From positions 60,475-124,474 of the forward strand of contig JBPCKA010000093.1 in NCBI GenBank assembly GCA_051004735.1: DNA of 64,000 bases, in the 5' to 3' direction. Position numbers and translations under genes: made by a program. Shown here in pieces: positions 27,731 through 36,242 of this stretch. Under the pieces are notes generated by a model. The model did no database searches. It was not told the origin of the DNA and was given only the letters and a program-made list of their open reading frames with translations. How positions within the stretch are numbered: position 1 is the stretch's first letter; each line of letters begins with the position of its first letter. The stretch is from Euzebya sp051004735. GTDB lineage: Bacteria > Actinomycetota > Nitriliruptoria > Euzebyales > Euzebyaceae.

Positions 27731-27759
27731 ACAGGCCCGCGAGATCGTCGCGGGCCTGT
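27731..27759. terminator. Strong hairpin, probable terminator
   Basis: A perfect 12-bp stem ACAGGCCCGCGA / TCGCGGGCCTGT with loop GATCG. It lacks a long T run on either side, so it could be an intrinsic terminator of the GC-rich type or an RNA-stabilising structure. It stands 28 bp before the HExxH gene. Confidence 0.6.
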
Positions 27760-27786
27760 GTCTGTTGCGCATGTCACAGTTGCGCG

Positions 27787-28404
27787 GTGGCTCACCTGAC
27801 CATCACACCCACCCTTGCACCCTGGACCGCCGCCGTCGCCGCGGCGACCGTGTCGATGCACACCGGCGGGGCGGCCGACGTGGCCATCAGGGTCAAACGC
27901 CACGGTGTCCAGCGGGTGTATTTCACCCGTTGCGACTATCCGGCCTGCCCGTTGGTCGCCACACCCGCTGACTACCATGAGGGTGAGGCCGCCGGGCCGG
28001 GGCACCTGTACCAACGCCGACGTGCGTTGGCGGCGTGCCGGTCGGGCAACGCCATCATCGCTGTAGATCGCACCCGCCACTGGGTCACCGGCCGGGCCTA
28101 CCAAGGTGTGCCCTATCCCAGGGCAGTCCCGCCGGGGACGCGCTTCGTGGTCACGCTGAAGGTCCCGCAGGTGCACCTGGTGGGCCAGTTCCCGGCCGAC
28201 CGCTCCTATCACCGGGCCAAGACCGCAGGTGCCACCCGAATCGAGTGCCCGGCCGATGACCTGGTGTTCGTTTTGGCCCACGAACTGCACCACATCCACC
28301 AGTTCCGCAATGACCTGTCGCGTTCAGAGGTGCAGGCGGAACTCGCCGGGCAGGCAGTGCTGCGGGACTGGGTAAAGGCGGGTCGACCGGGTGTGGACGG
28401 CTAA
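27787..28404 (+). CDS. HExxH-motif protein, putative metallopeptidase
   Basis: A 205-residue cytosolic-looking protein starting at GTG 27787. The C-terminal third has DDLVFVLAHELHHIHQFRND followed by SRSEVQAELAG. The HELHH zinc-binding motif with a downstream Glu (E of SEVQAE) is the arrangement of gluzincin-type peptidases. The N-terminal part contains two Cys (FTRCDYPACPL) and no recognised domain. Role and substrate unknown. It could be a small peptidase or a non-proteolytic metal protein. The assignment rests on the motif and its hydrophobic context. Confidence 0.65.
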   Translation: MAHLTITPTLAPWTAAVAAATVSMHTGGAADVAIRVKRHGVQRVYFTRCDYPACPLVATPADYHEGEAAGPGHLYQRRRALAACRSGNAIIAVDRTRHWVTGRAYQGVPYPRAVPPGTRFVVTLKVPQVHLVGQFPADRSYHRAKTAGATRIECPADDLVFVLAHELHHIHQFRNDLSRSEVQAELAGQAVLRDWVKAGRPGVDG

Positions 28405-28713
28405 GGGATGTCCCGTAATCGGGCCGACGGTTGATGGGGTGGGTGACGTCGCCTGCATGCCAGTGGCCGGCGTAGTGCATGCGATCGCTTGAATGGCGTG
28501 GGGGAACTCCTTGGCCATCGCGGGGTGGAGGGCATGGGGGAACTCCTTGGCCATCGCGGGGTGGAGGGCATGGGCCCCCTCGAAGGTGTAGCGAGGAGGG
28601 GCCGGGTCGGTGCGGGCGCGCGGCGCGAGACCAGCATGCTCGGTCGCCGCCACCAGCCATGAGACCCAGAGCGACACTCGCCGTTTGGTTTCCAGGTCAC
28701 GCTTGGCCATCAT
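28324..28713 (-). CDS. Unrecognised ORF containing a duplicated 12-residue segment
   Basis: The best minus-strand frame from ATG 28713 encodes about 129 residues. It begins MMAKRDLETKRRVSLWVSWL, with FEGAHALHP in the middle, then the tandem duplication HPAMAKEFPHAL twice. It overlaps the end of the HExxH gene by 81 bp, which argues against it being intact. The region from RDLETKRRVSLW to AKEFPHAIQAI has a protein-like composition, but I cannot name a family. Either a small unknown gene enlarged by a 36-bp duplication, or debris. Little else is visible in 28405-28894. Confidence 0.35.
   Translation of the reverse strand: MMAKRDLETKRRVSLWVSWLVAATEHAGLAPRARTDPAPPRYTFEGAHALHPAMAKEFPHALHPAMAKEFPHAIQAIACTTPATGMQATSPTPSTVGPITGHPLAVHTRSTRLYPVPQHCLPGEFRLHL
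28501..28572. repeat. Perfect 36-bp tandem duplication
   Basis: Two identical, adjacent 36-bp units (28501-28536 and 28537-28572), each beginning GGGGAACTCC and ending GGGCATG. Thirty-six is a multiple of three, so the minus-strand frame stays open and gains 12 residues. Confidence 0.95.
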
Positions 28714-28894
28714 GCGGCGCGCCGCTATCGGATTCCGCCACGAACGTGGACAAGTCTGTGCGGATGGGCCGCTATCAGAGGCCTGACCGGATCCAGAGAG
28801 CAGCCGTTCTCCGAGCCCGCACCGGTTCGGGAATGGGGGTCGAACGAACGTGGCACCGCGGCCAGAGACGACTTCTGTCGAGGCGCACACTCGT

Positions 28895-29551
28895 TCAGTC
28901 TGTCGGGCGCCCCACTGCGCGGCTCGCGGGACCAGATTGGTTCCCGTCGACGCCGCTGGGCGGGACGCGGTAGCCGGCGAGCATGGCGCCGATGTGGTCG
29001 CGCCAGCGGGCCTCCGCGCGTTGGGGAGGGGCCAGGTGGCCGTGGATCTCCAGGGATGCGAGCCCGTGGTTGGTGGCCCACGTCTGAAGGGTGATGGTCA
29101 TGGGGCTGCGGCCGGGGAAGATGCCCGCCTGGACGCAGCGGGTGACGGCGGCCAGCACCCGGCCGAAGTTCGCCAGGGCAGCGCGGCGGTCGTCCGCGTC
29201 AGGCCGGAGGCCGGCCAGCCCACCCTCGAACTGCAGCCGATACAGGTGCGGGTTGGTAATAGCGGCGCGCCGGTAGGCCAACGCCAGCGCCATCAGCTCC
29301 TCGAGGGGATCATCGTGCTCGGCGACAACAGCGAGTTCCTCGGAGACGATGCGGGCGCTCTCGTGGCACAGCGCCCGGAACAAGCCAGCCTTGTTGTCAA
29401 ACAGCGTGTAGATGGCCCGCGTGGTGGTGTCGGCTTCGGCAGCCAGCCGCCGGTTACTCAGCGCGTCCGGCCCCTCCTCCGCAAGGATCCTCCCTGCCAC
29501 AGCTAGCAGGCGAGCGCGCATCTCTTCCCCGTGCTCGCGTGGCCGTCCCAT
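28895..29551 (-). CDS. TetR/AcrR-family transcription regulator
   Basis: A 218-residue DNA-binding repressor. The N-terminal helix-turn-helix is clear: RARLLAVAGRILAEEG followed by ALSNRRLAAEADTTTRAIYT and LFDNKAGLFRAL. The C-terminal all-helical domain would bind a ligand and dimerise. An in-frame TTG at 29560 exists, but ATG 29551 (MGRPREHGEEMRARLL) is preferred. The gene lies divergent to the CWB2/beta-propeller pair, with an inverted repeat between them. Autoregulation and control of that surface-protein operon are the simplest inference. Ligand unknown. Confidence 0.92.
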   Translation of the reverse strand: MGRPREHGEEMRARLLAVAGRILAEEGPDALSNRRLAAEADTTTRAIYTLFDNKAGLFRALCHESARIVSEELAVVAEHDDPLEELMALALAYRRAAITNPHLYRLQFEGGLAGLRPDADDRRAALANFGRVLAAVTRCVQAGIFPGRSPMTITLQTWATNHGLASLEIHGHLAPPQRAEARWRDHIGAMLAGYRVPPSGVDGNQSGPASRAVGRPTD

Positions 29552-29553
29552 CC

Positions 29554-29593
29554 TTGACAAGATACCGTACCACTGTTACGTATTGATGGTACG
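29554..29593 (+). promoter_or_regulatory. Promoter and candidate TetR operator for the CWB2/propeller operon
   Basis: A consensus -35 TTGACA at 29554-29559 points toward the CWB2/propeller gene; the -10 region (around TACGTA, 29577-29582) is weak. Overlapping it is the inverted repeat CGTACCA (29566-29572) / TGGTACG (29587-29593), spaced 14 bases. A repressor bound here would block this promoter and the tetR start on the other strand. Confidence 0.6.
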
Positions 29594-29620
29594 CAACCCA
29601 ATCAACCAAAGGAACCGCCC

Positions 29621-32002
29621 ATGCCCAGTGCCGTCCCGACCAGCGCCATCCGCATCCCAATCGTCCTCGTCCTGGGCGTCCTCGCGCTGGTCCTCGCGCT
29701 GCTGCCGGCCGCGCCCGCGACCGCCGAGGCATTCCCCGGGGGCCAGTTCGGACATGACGCACAGTCGAGCAAGGCGTCGGCCAGCGAGTCCGGCCCCATC
29801 GCCCCGGAGCTCGACTGGCTGACCGAGCTGGACGGCTTCACGACCCCGGGCGGTACGGTCGGCGAGTTGGTCTTCGACAGCGCCGGGCACGTGCTGTACC
29901 AGGGCACACACACCGTCGGCGACGGCACCGAGGACGCCCTGGCTGCGGTCGACCGTGACGACGGACAGCTCGCCTGGTCACTGGACGGCATCGACCGGGG
30001 GTGTGGAGTGGCGGCCGATGACGACGGGAGGATCTACGCCCTCAGCGGCACCAACCCGCAGGCCGACCGCGCCCTGCTCGCCATCGACGCGGCGACGGGG
30101 GCCGTGGCCGCCACGTGGGAGCCGACCGTGCAGGACGAGCTTGCGCTCGGCGGGTGCAGTGACTCGCTGCGGCTGGCCGAGGACGGGACGCTCATCTCAC
30201 TGGGCAGCGCCGACTTCGCCGCGCGCATGCACGCGTTTGACACCAGCGGCGACCTGCTGGAACTGCTGTGGACACGTGAGTACAACGAAGAGGGTCCGGG
30301 CGCGGACGATGAGAACACCTCTGAGTTGGCACGGCCTGTCGTGTCCGCCGATGGCACCGCCGTGTACGTGTGCGCCGAGGTCCTGGCACGCAACCGCCCC
30401 GACACCGACATCGACGACCTCGTCCTGCAGAAGCTGGACCTGGCCACAGGTGACCTGGTCGCCAGCCTCTCAATCCCCCAGGAGGGGTCGAGGTGCGAGA
30501 CCCGCGGCGTGATCGCCGTCGACGGTGGGGTCATCGTCGGCACCGAGAACCCCGGGTTCGAGTACACGATGACGCGGGTTGACGACGTCGGCACCGACCT
30601 GTCGATCAGGTGGAGCCAGATCCTGTCCCGTGACGAGGCGCTGGATGAGTCCGGCATCGGCAACTATCCCGCCGCGTCGCTGTCCCTCTCCGGCAACCTG
30701 GTGGTGTTCCGCGAGGCCGGGTTCGGCATCTACCACGCGATCGACGCCGACACCGGCGAACTCCGCTGGAACTACCGAGCGACGGCCGGACACAACAGCT
30801 ATGAGAACGTTGCCGTGGACGCCCGCGGCGACATGTACATCCCGGTCACCGGCGGCGACCGCGGCCTGGAGTCCTTCGACAGCGACGGCAACCGCCGCTG
30901 GGTCGCCGACCTGGATCAGCTGCACGGCCGCGACAACATCTTCGGTGCCGAGTTCGTCACCGTCGGCCCCGACGGACGGCTCTACATTCGAACGGTCGCC
31001 GCACCCGGCAACGTCGCCGTGATCGCGGCGATCCGCAACGGCGTGACCCGCGTCGCCGCGCCCGACGCAGACGACGTGGCCGAGCTGGCCCGCCAGATCA
31101 GCCAGTACCTGTTCCCCGTCGACTCCGCCCGTTCGGTGGTGCTCGCACGGGACGACGTGTTCGCCGACGCCCTCGCCGGCGCACCGCTGGCTGGCGACCA
31201 CTCCCCGATCCTGTACACCACCGGTGGACCCGACGCACCGCTCGACGGCGACACGCGCAGCGAGATCGGCCGCGTGCTGCCTGACGGTTCCACGGTGCGC
31301 ATCCTCGGTGGCGAGAACGCCGTGTCGACCCTGGTGGCCGACGAGCTGACCGACGCCGGCTACGTCGTCGAGCGCTTCGCCGGCGCCAGCCGCGTCGAGA
31401 CCGCAGCCAAGATCGCCGCTGTCGTCGTCAGTGAAGCTGTTCAGGGCGGCGCTGCCGACACCGCCGTGCTGGCGTTCGCGGGCAACTGGCCCGACGCCGT
31501 CACCGGCGGCGCGTGGGCGGCCGCGGCCCAGGCACCGATCCTGCTGACCTATACCGATGAGCTGCATCCGGCCACCGCCCAGGCGCTGCAGGACCTCGGC
31601 ATCTCCGACACCTTGGTGCTCGGCGGCACCGCCGTGATCAGCCAGCAGACCGCGGACGCCACGCCCGGCGCCGACCGGATCTCGGGTGCCAACCGCATGG
31701 GCACCGCCGCCGCGGTCGCCGAGCAGCTGTGGCCGCTGCTGCCCGACTTCGAGGGCAGCCGCGGGTTCGTGGCCACCAACCTGGACATCCCGTTCGGCTG
31801 GGCGGCCGCGCTAGCGGCAAGCCCCGTGTCGGCCCGTCTCACCGCCCCCCAGCTGGGGGTGTACGCCGACCGCTACCCCAACGAGACCGCCCAGCTGCTG
31901 GCCGGACTCGATCTCGCCGACGGCGGCCTGTTCGCCGTCGGGAACGAATCGCTCATCGCCGCCGACGTCATCGACCAGATGCTGGCCGACGTCAGGCGGT
32001 AG
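29621..32002 (+). CDS. Secreted PQQ-like beta-propeller protein with C-terminal CWB2 repeats
   Basis: A 793-residue exported protein. The signal peptide covers residues 1-36 (VLVLGVLALVLALLPAAPATA). From about 50 to 480 lies a PQQ-type beta-propeller with repeated blade signatures such as ALAAVDRDDGQLAWSLDG, LDLATGDLVASLSI, HAIDADTGELRWNYRA and DARGDMYIPVTGG. The C-terminal 300 residues are CWB2 units (VVLARDDVFADALAGAPL, VRILGGENAVSTLVADEL, ERFAGASRVETAAKIA, TLVLGGTAVISQQ). AAAGGA (29608-29613) is seven bases from ATG 29621. The propeller may be a binding scaffold rather than an enzyme, since catalytic quinoprotein residues are not evident. Followed 38 bp later by a related gene. Confidence 0.88.
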   Translation: MPSAVPTSAIRIPIVLVLGVLALVLALLPAAPATAEAFPGGQFGHDAQSSKASASESGPIAPELDWLTELDGFTTPGGTVGELVFDSAGHVLYQGTHTVGDGTEDALAAVDRDDGQLAWSLDGIDRGCGVAADDDGRIYALSGTNPQADRALLAIDAATGAVAATWEPTVQDELALGGCSDSLRLAEDGTLISLGSADFAARMHAFDTSGDLLELLWTREYNEEGPGADDENTSELARPVVSADGTAVYVCAEVLARNRPDTDIDDLVLQKLDLATGDLVASLSIPQEGSRCETRGVIAVDGGVIVGTENPGFEYTMTRVDDVGTDLSIRWSQILSRDEALDESGIGNYPAASLSLSGNLVVFREAGFGIYHAIDADTGELRWNYRATAGHNSYENVAVDARGDMYIPVTGGDRGLESFDSDGNRRWVADLDQLHGRDNIFGAEFVTVGPDGRLYIRTVAAPGNVAVIAAIRNGVTRVAAPDADDVAELARQISQYLFPVDSARSVVLARDDVFADALAGAPLAGDHSPILYTTGGPDAPLDGDTRSEIGRVLPDGSTVRILGGENAVSTLVADELTDAGYVVERFAGASRVETAAKIAAVVVSEAVQGGAADTAVLAFAGNWPDAVTGGAWAAAAQAPILLTYTDELHPATAQALQDLGISDTLVLGGTAVISQQTADATPGADRISGANRMGTAAAVAEQLWPLLPDFEGSRGFVATNLDIPFGWAAALAASPVSARLTAPQLGVYADRYPNETAQLLAGLDLADGGLFAVGNESLIAADVIDQMLADVRR

Positions 32003-32040
32003 CCAGGGAGACGTACACGACCAGGAAGAGGAGATCTGCC

Positions 32041-34053
32041 ATCGGACGTACGACGCAACTGACGATGTTCCTAGTGGCCGCCATGCTGGCTGCCCTCTTG
32101 CCCGGCCCCATCGCAGGCGCGCAGGGGGCTGACCGCATCGGCCGCGCCGACGATCCCATCTCTGCGGCGATCGACATCTCACAGGCCACGTTCGCCGCCG
32201 GCAGCGCCGACTACGTCATCCTCGGCCGCGACGACGTGTTCGCCGACAACCTGGGCGGCGCGGCGTTGGCTGGCCTGCCCAGCGACCGGCTGGGCGGTCC
32301 GCTGCTGTTCACCGAGGGGGGACCGGAGGGTCGGCCGACCGAGGCGATCGTCGAGGAGATCAACCGGGTTCTCGGGCCCGGGGACGGCTGTGAGCAGGGT
32401 GACCCCGTCGACGTCTACATCCTGGGCGGTACCGACGCGGTGTCCAACATCACCGGGGAGGGACTGGTCGAGGGCAGCGGCTACTGCGACAAGCGCCTCG
32501 CGGGCACCACCCGCATCGAGACCGCCGTGGCCGTGGCCGAGGAGCTCGGCGGGCCGAACCCGGATCAGGTGCTGTTGGCTCGTAGCGATGAGTGGGCCGA
32601 TTCCGCCACCGGCGGGGCCTACGCCGCTGCCACCGGCAGCCCGATCCTGGTCACCCAGCCCGGATCCCTCGCCCAGCCCGTCCAGGACTACCTGACCGAC
32701 CACACCCCAGGCGAGATCGTGCTGCTGGGCGGCACGGCGGCACTGTCGCCGACTGTCGCCGATCAGGCGGCCACCTACGCGCCCGTCCGGCGAATCGCCG
32801 GCGATGCTCGTGACCTGACCGCCATCGCCATCGCCGAGGACCTGTGGGGCACCGCCATCGAGGGTGTGACGCTGGTCCCGGGCTATGACCCGGACGGCTG
32901 GGCCTTCGCCCTGGCGGGCGCCGTGCCGGCCGCCGCAGCGGGCTGGCCTGAGGTCTACACCCAGCCCGACGTGCTCACCGGATCGACCAGGGACTTCCTG
33001 GCCGCCAGCGGTGCCACCGGCGTCCTGGCTGTGGGCTCGACCAACCGGATCAGTGACGGCGTCCTCGCCGAGGCCGCGCAGGCCACCGGCATCGCGCCGC
33101 CGCCTCCCAGCGGCCCGCCCGGACGGACGCCGTTCGCCTACGCGGTGCATGACCGCGGCGTCCACTACTTCGACGCCAATCAGGGCGACATCGAGCTGCA
33201 GACCGGTCCGGCCCGTGGAGACCTTACCTGGGCCCCCGACGGCACGGCCCTGGCCATCGCCTTCGCCGACGGTGAACCGGAAGGCCCCGAGGGCTTCGAC
33301 GAGGCGGGCGACATCGTCGTCGTCGCCCCGGAGGGCGACCCGTTCTTCGACCTGCGCGCAAGCCCCAGCCTGCAGTTCACCCAGCCGGTGTGGGCACCCG
33401 ACGGTCATCAAGAACTGGCTGTCGTCGGCGTTGACCCCGGCACGTCACGGGTGCTGTACCAGCGCTTCATCGGTGGCCAGACCGCCGGGTCGTTGTTCCC
33501 CCTGACCGCGCCCGAGGACGGGTTCGTGTCGCTTGAGAGCCCGCAGGCGTGGAGCCCCGACGGCACCCGCATCGCGGTGACCCTCGACGGGGAGATCGCG
33601 ATCGTCGACATCTCAGCCGACACCATCACCCGCCTCGGCGTCGACGGCGTCGCGCCAGCCTGGAGCCCTGACGGCCAGGCCCTGGCCTACACCACTGCCA
33701 GCCGGTCCTACGTGATCGAGCTCGGTGACGACCCCGCCGCGGCCACCCCGACCGACGTCGGCCCGATCGCCGGCACCCAGCCGGTGTGGCTGGACAACAG
33801 CCAGATCCTGTTGGCCGGTGAGAACACCAGCGACCAGACAAACGCCGTGTGGCGGCTGCACCGCGACGGCAGCCAGCCCACGTTCGAGGCCGCCGTCCAG
33901 GACCCGGCGATCACCGCCGATCTCGCAGCCGACGGTGGCGACCTCGGCATCGTCTCCGGAGAACTCGGCGCCGTCGTCCTGACCGCCACCAGCGAGTTCG
34001 GCTTCGCCACCTCAGACCATGTCACCGACCTCCGCTTCCAGCCCCAGCCGTGA
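32041..34053 (+). CDS. Secreted CWB2-repeat protein with C-terminal TolB/WD40-like beta-propeller
   Basis: About 670 residues. After the signal peptide (LVAAMLAALLPGPIAGAQG), CWB2 units fill the first 360 residues (VILGRDDVFADNLGG, VYILGGTDAVSNIT, KRLAGTTRIETAVAV, VLLGGTAALSPTVAD, VRRIAGDARDLTAI). A proline linker (APPPPSGPPGRT) leads to a six-bladed-propeller-like half with TolB-style repeats: LTWAPDGTALAIAF, VWAPDGHQELAV, AWSPDGTRIAVTL, AWSPDGQALAYTT. The domain order is the reverse of the upstream gene. Start problem: GAGGAG (32028-32033) sits seven bases before ATC at 32041, which would give the n-region (M)GRTTQLT. The first ATG (32065) is 31 bases from that site. ATC initiation or a start-codon mutation is possible. 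Confidence 0.82.
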   Translation: MGRTTQLTMFLVAAMLAALLPGPIAGAQGADRIGRADDPISAAIDISQATFAAGSADYVILGRDDVFADNLGGAALAGLPSDRLGGPLLFTEGGPEGRPTEAIVEEINRVLGPGDGCEQGDPVDVYILGGTDAVSNITGEGLVEGSGYCDKRLAGTTRIETAVAVAEELGGPNPDQVLLARSDEWADSATGGAYAAATGSPILVTQPGSLAQPVQDYLTDHTPGEIVLLGGTAALSPTVADQAATYAPVRRIAGDARDLTAIAIAEDLWGTAIEGVTLVPGYDPDGWAFALAGAVPAAAAGWPEVYTQPDVLTGSTRDFLAASGATGVLAVGSTNRISDGVLAEAAQATGIAPPPPSGPPGRTPFAYAVHDRGVHYFDANQGDIELQTGPARGDLTWAPDGTALAIAFADGEPEGPEGFDEAGDIVVVAPEGDPFFDLRASPSLQFTQPVWAPDGHQELAVVGVDPGTSRVLYQRFIGGQTAGSLFPLTAPEDGFVSLESPQAWSPDGTRIAVTLDGEIAIVDISADTITRLGVDGVAPAWSPDGQALAYTTASRSYVIELGDDPAAATPTDVGPIAGTQPVWLDNSQILLAGENTSDQTNAVWRLHRDGSQPTFEAAVQDPAITADLAADGGDLGIVSGELGAVVLTATSEFGFATSDHVTDLRFQPQP

Positions 34054-34700
34054 ACGCCACCCCCACAACTCGGGAGATGTCAGCCATCCGACAAGCCACC
34101 CGGCTGATCCTGCTCATCGCTATGGCGGGCGCCGACGCCGCCTCCCTCCTCCGGGGCACATCAACGGCGATGCCCAGCACACCGGGCCTTCAGCGCCCCC
34201 GGCCCCTCCATCGCTGCGGTGCAGTGGGCCAGTCATCTCAAGGGGACAGCACCCCTTGACCAACCAGAGGTGAATCCACGTCATGCCCGCACCGGCTCCG
34301 AGGAGTCGCCCGAGACAACGACGCGGCCATCAGGGGCGGCTCCAGCCACGTCGCCGCGGGCGACTGGGTGAGGGACGCGGCCGCGACGGTGGACACCGGC
34401 CCCGGTCCATGGGACGCCCCCGCCTCTCCCGGCCCTCGAGGACGGCGGGGCACACGTTCGTGGCAATGCAGTAGAGCACAGGTCCGCAGGCTCGACCTAC
34501 CCGCGAAGCGGTCGTAGGCGCATCATGCATGCAGGCGCACCTCCTGCACGGCGTCTCCGCCTGGAAGCTTGACCCCAGCATGCGATAGCCAGTAGCCGGT
34601 CACCTCCCCCGTGCGGTTCGAGGACCTCCGCGATGGGATCCTGGCCGCTCCCCCATGAACACGGCTGCACGCGAACTGCGTCATCCGCCGTACTCCTGCT
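34054..34700. other. About 650 bp without a confident gene
   Basis: Several short frames look protein-like (for example RDNDAAIRGGSSHVAAGDW from about 34300 on the plus strand), but none has a start, adequate length and a family match. The stretch leads into transposase relics and is best read as degraded DNA. Confidence 0.5.
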
Positions 34701-34802
34701 CCTGGTGCGCGGTCGCCGTCCGCTGAGGGGGCAGGTCGCTTCTCAGCCTCACACTAAGGACCTTGTGGCGAAGGACCGCATCCGAGTGCAGCCGATCTTC
34801 TA

Positions 34803-35036
34803 TGGCAGGAGGGTGAGCGCTGCCGTGTCGAACACGGCCGCGATCTGGCGGACCGTGAGGTTGGTCCGCAGCGCCGCACAACACACGACGATCCAGTCGG
34901 GCAGCGCCAACGTCCACGGTCGACCTGACCGGGGCCGACGATCCAGGTGAGTCGCGATCTGAGAGACGACAGGGACGGTCAGACCGGTGAGGGGCAACAG
35001 ACGAACAGACGAGGATGTCACAGGCGGTTCGTACAC
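34803..35036 (-). mobile_element. IS5-like transposase N-terminal relic
   Basis: A 78-codon minus-strand frame contains LPLTGLTVPVVSQIATHLD, then RPWTLALPDWIVVCCAALRT and NLTVRQIAAVFDT. This matches the helix-turn-helix that precedes the DDE domain in IS5/IS427-type transposases (HTH of DDE superfamily endonucleases). The frame ends right after it (AALTLLP, stop), and no DDE catalytic region follows, although another frame stays open with unrecognisable sequence. Terminal inverted repeats were not found. An inactive fragment. Confidence 0.6.
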
Positions 35037-35044
35037 TTGTTCTT

Positions 35045-36149
35045 ATGCCTTCAACGGCTGTGAAGACGCGCGGGAAGACCAAGTCCCCTGACGGGAACTG
35101 GTCTGCTGTGGACATGCCGAAATCGGTCATCCGTTTGTCGCTTGATACCTCTGATCCGCGGGTGCGCCGCCGGGTCGAGAAGCTATTCTCCGCCACCTTC
35201 CAACTCCGCCGTGCCGTCCAGTCCCGACGCCCGCGCAAGGGTGGATGCCTACTGGGCCGCACCGCACGAGCGGGCGCGGGATCCGAAGGCGGTCCGGGAG
35301 CGAGTGCCCTGACCCGCAAGGGTCTGGAACGCACTGCCCAGCAGCATCTGGACGCCGCCCCCCATCTGGCCCGCTGGTGTTCCAAGGATGTGGGGGGACC
35401 TTTCGGCTCCACGGCACCCTCGCCGCCACCCGCCAAGCGATGGCCGGGGGTGGATGGCGGCATCACCGACCGACCCCAACGCCGGCCGCTGCTGATCCGG
35501 ATACCGCCTGGTGGGGCTACGACGGTCCGTGGCACGTGGTGCTCACCGGCCACGGCGACCAGACGTTGGTGCTGCCAATCCGACTGCCAACCGCCCCCGC
35601 CCAACAGGCCCATCTGGACTGGTACCTGGGTCGGCCGGAGCTGTGGCACAAGATCGACCTCGTCAGCTATCGCGACCCCCAGCAATCGGGTGGTTGGGCC
35701 TATGAAGCCCACCTGCTGTGCCTGACCGAACCGTACGTCTCGGAGTCCACCCGGCAGCGACGGGCATCGACCCCGACTGTGCGGCGGGCGGGCGGGGACG
35801 TCAACGTGTCCAACATCACCATCGCCTCCCACGCCGACGGTGGCGACCTGCGGGTGACCACCATCACCCGGACCGCTGAGGAGCAAGAGCGGGAGCAGCG
35901 TCGCCGCGTGAAGGAACGACGCCACCACAAGGCGCTGGACCGGTCACGGCGGAACACCAACCCCGACCAGTGCGAACCCACGCCTTCACCCCAGGACTCC
36001 TCATCGCTGCCATCTAGCGGGAGGTCGCCACCGTCCAGCCGGGTGCGCTGGTGAAGCGGGCAGGAACCAGGACCACGGCGATGTCGCAGCATTGCCTGTG
36101 CGGCCGACGGGCCAAGAAGGCCCTTGCCCAAGACCACAACCCCCGATGA
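35045..36149 (+). pseudogene. TnpB-like (IS200/IS605-related) transposase pseudogene, multiply frameshifted
   Basis: Pieces of one protein appear in order in several plus-strand frames. ATG 35045 opens MPSTAVKTRGKTKSPDGNW and runs to SATFQLRRAVQ. The next piece, ARVDAYWAAPHERARDPKAV, is in a second frame, followed by LTRKGLERTAQQHLDAAPHL. A long stretch then reads WYLGRPELWHKIDLVSYRD, AYEAHLLCLTEPYVS and GGDVNVSNITIASHADGGDL (RuvC first Asp retained). After SRRNTNPDQ about 100 residues with the catalytic Glu are missing. The C-terminal KRAGTRTTAMSQHCLCGRRA zinc-ribbon half follows in another frame, with TGA at 36147-36149. In intact elements TnpB is an RNA-guided nuclease; this copy is dead. 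Confidence 0.78.
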
Positions 36150-36242
36150 GACGCCCACCGGCGACCACGCGGGAACGAGGCCGACGACAAACCCCCAATG
36201 CCCCCCGGACTGCACTCCTGTGCTCGCCGGATTACGGGACTC

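Noticed and set aside
28501..28572. CRISPR-like repeat
   Set aside because: Only two units with no spacer between them, and they code in frame; a tandem duplication.
32179..33411. 410-codon minus-strand ORF opposite the CWB2/TolB gene
   Set aside because: Gly/Arg/His-rich antisense frame with no domain; the plus strand has clear CWB2 and propeller repeats.
34681..35928. 415-codon minus-strand ORF across the transposase relics
   Set aside because: Opposite the TnpB relic on the plus strand and partly overlapping the IS5-like fragment in a different frame; composition is not protein-like.
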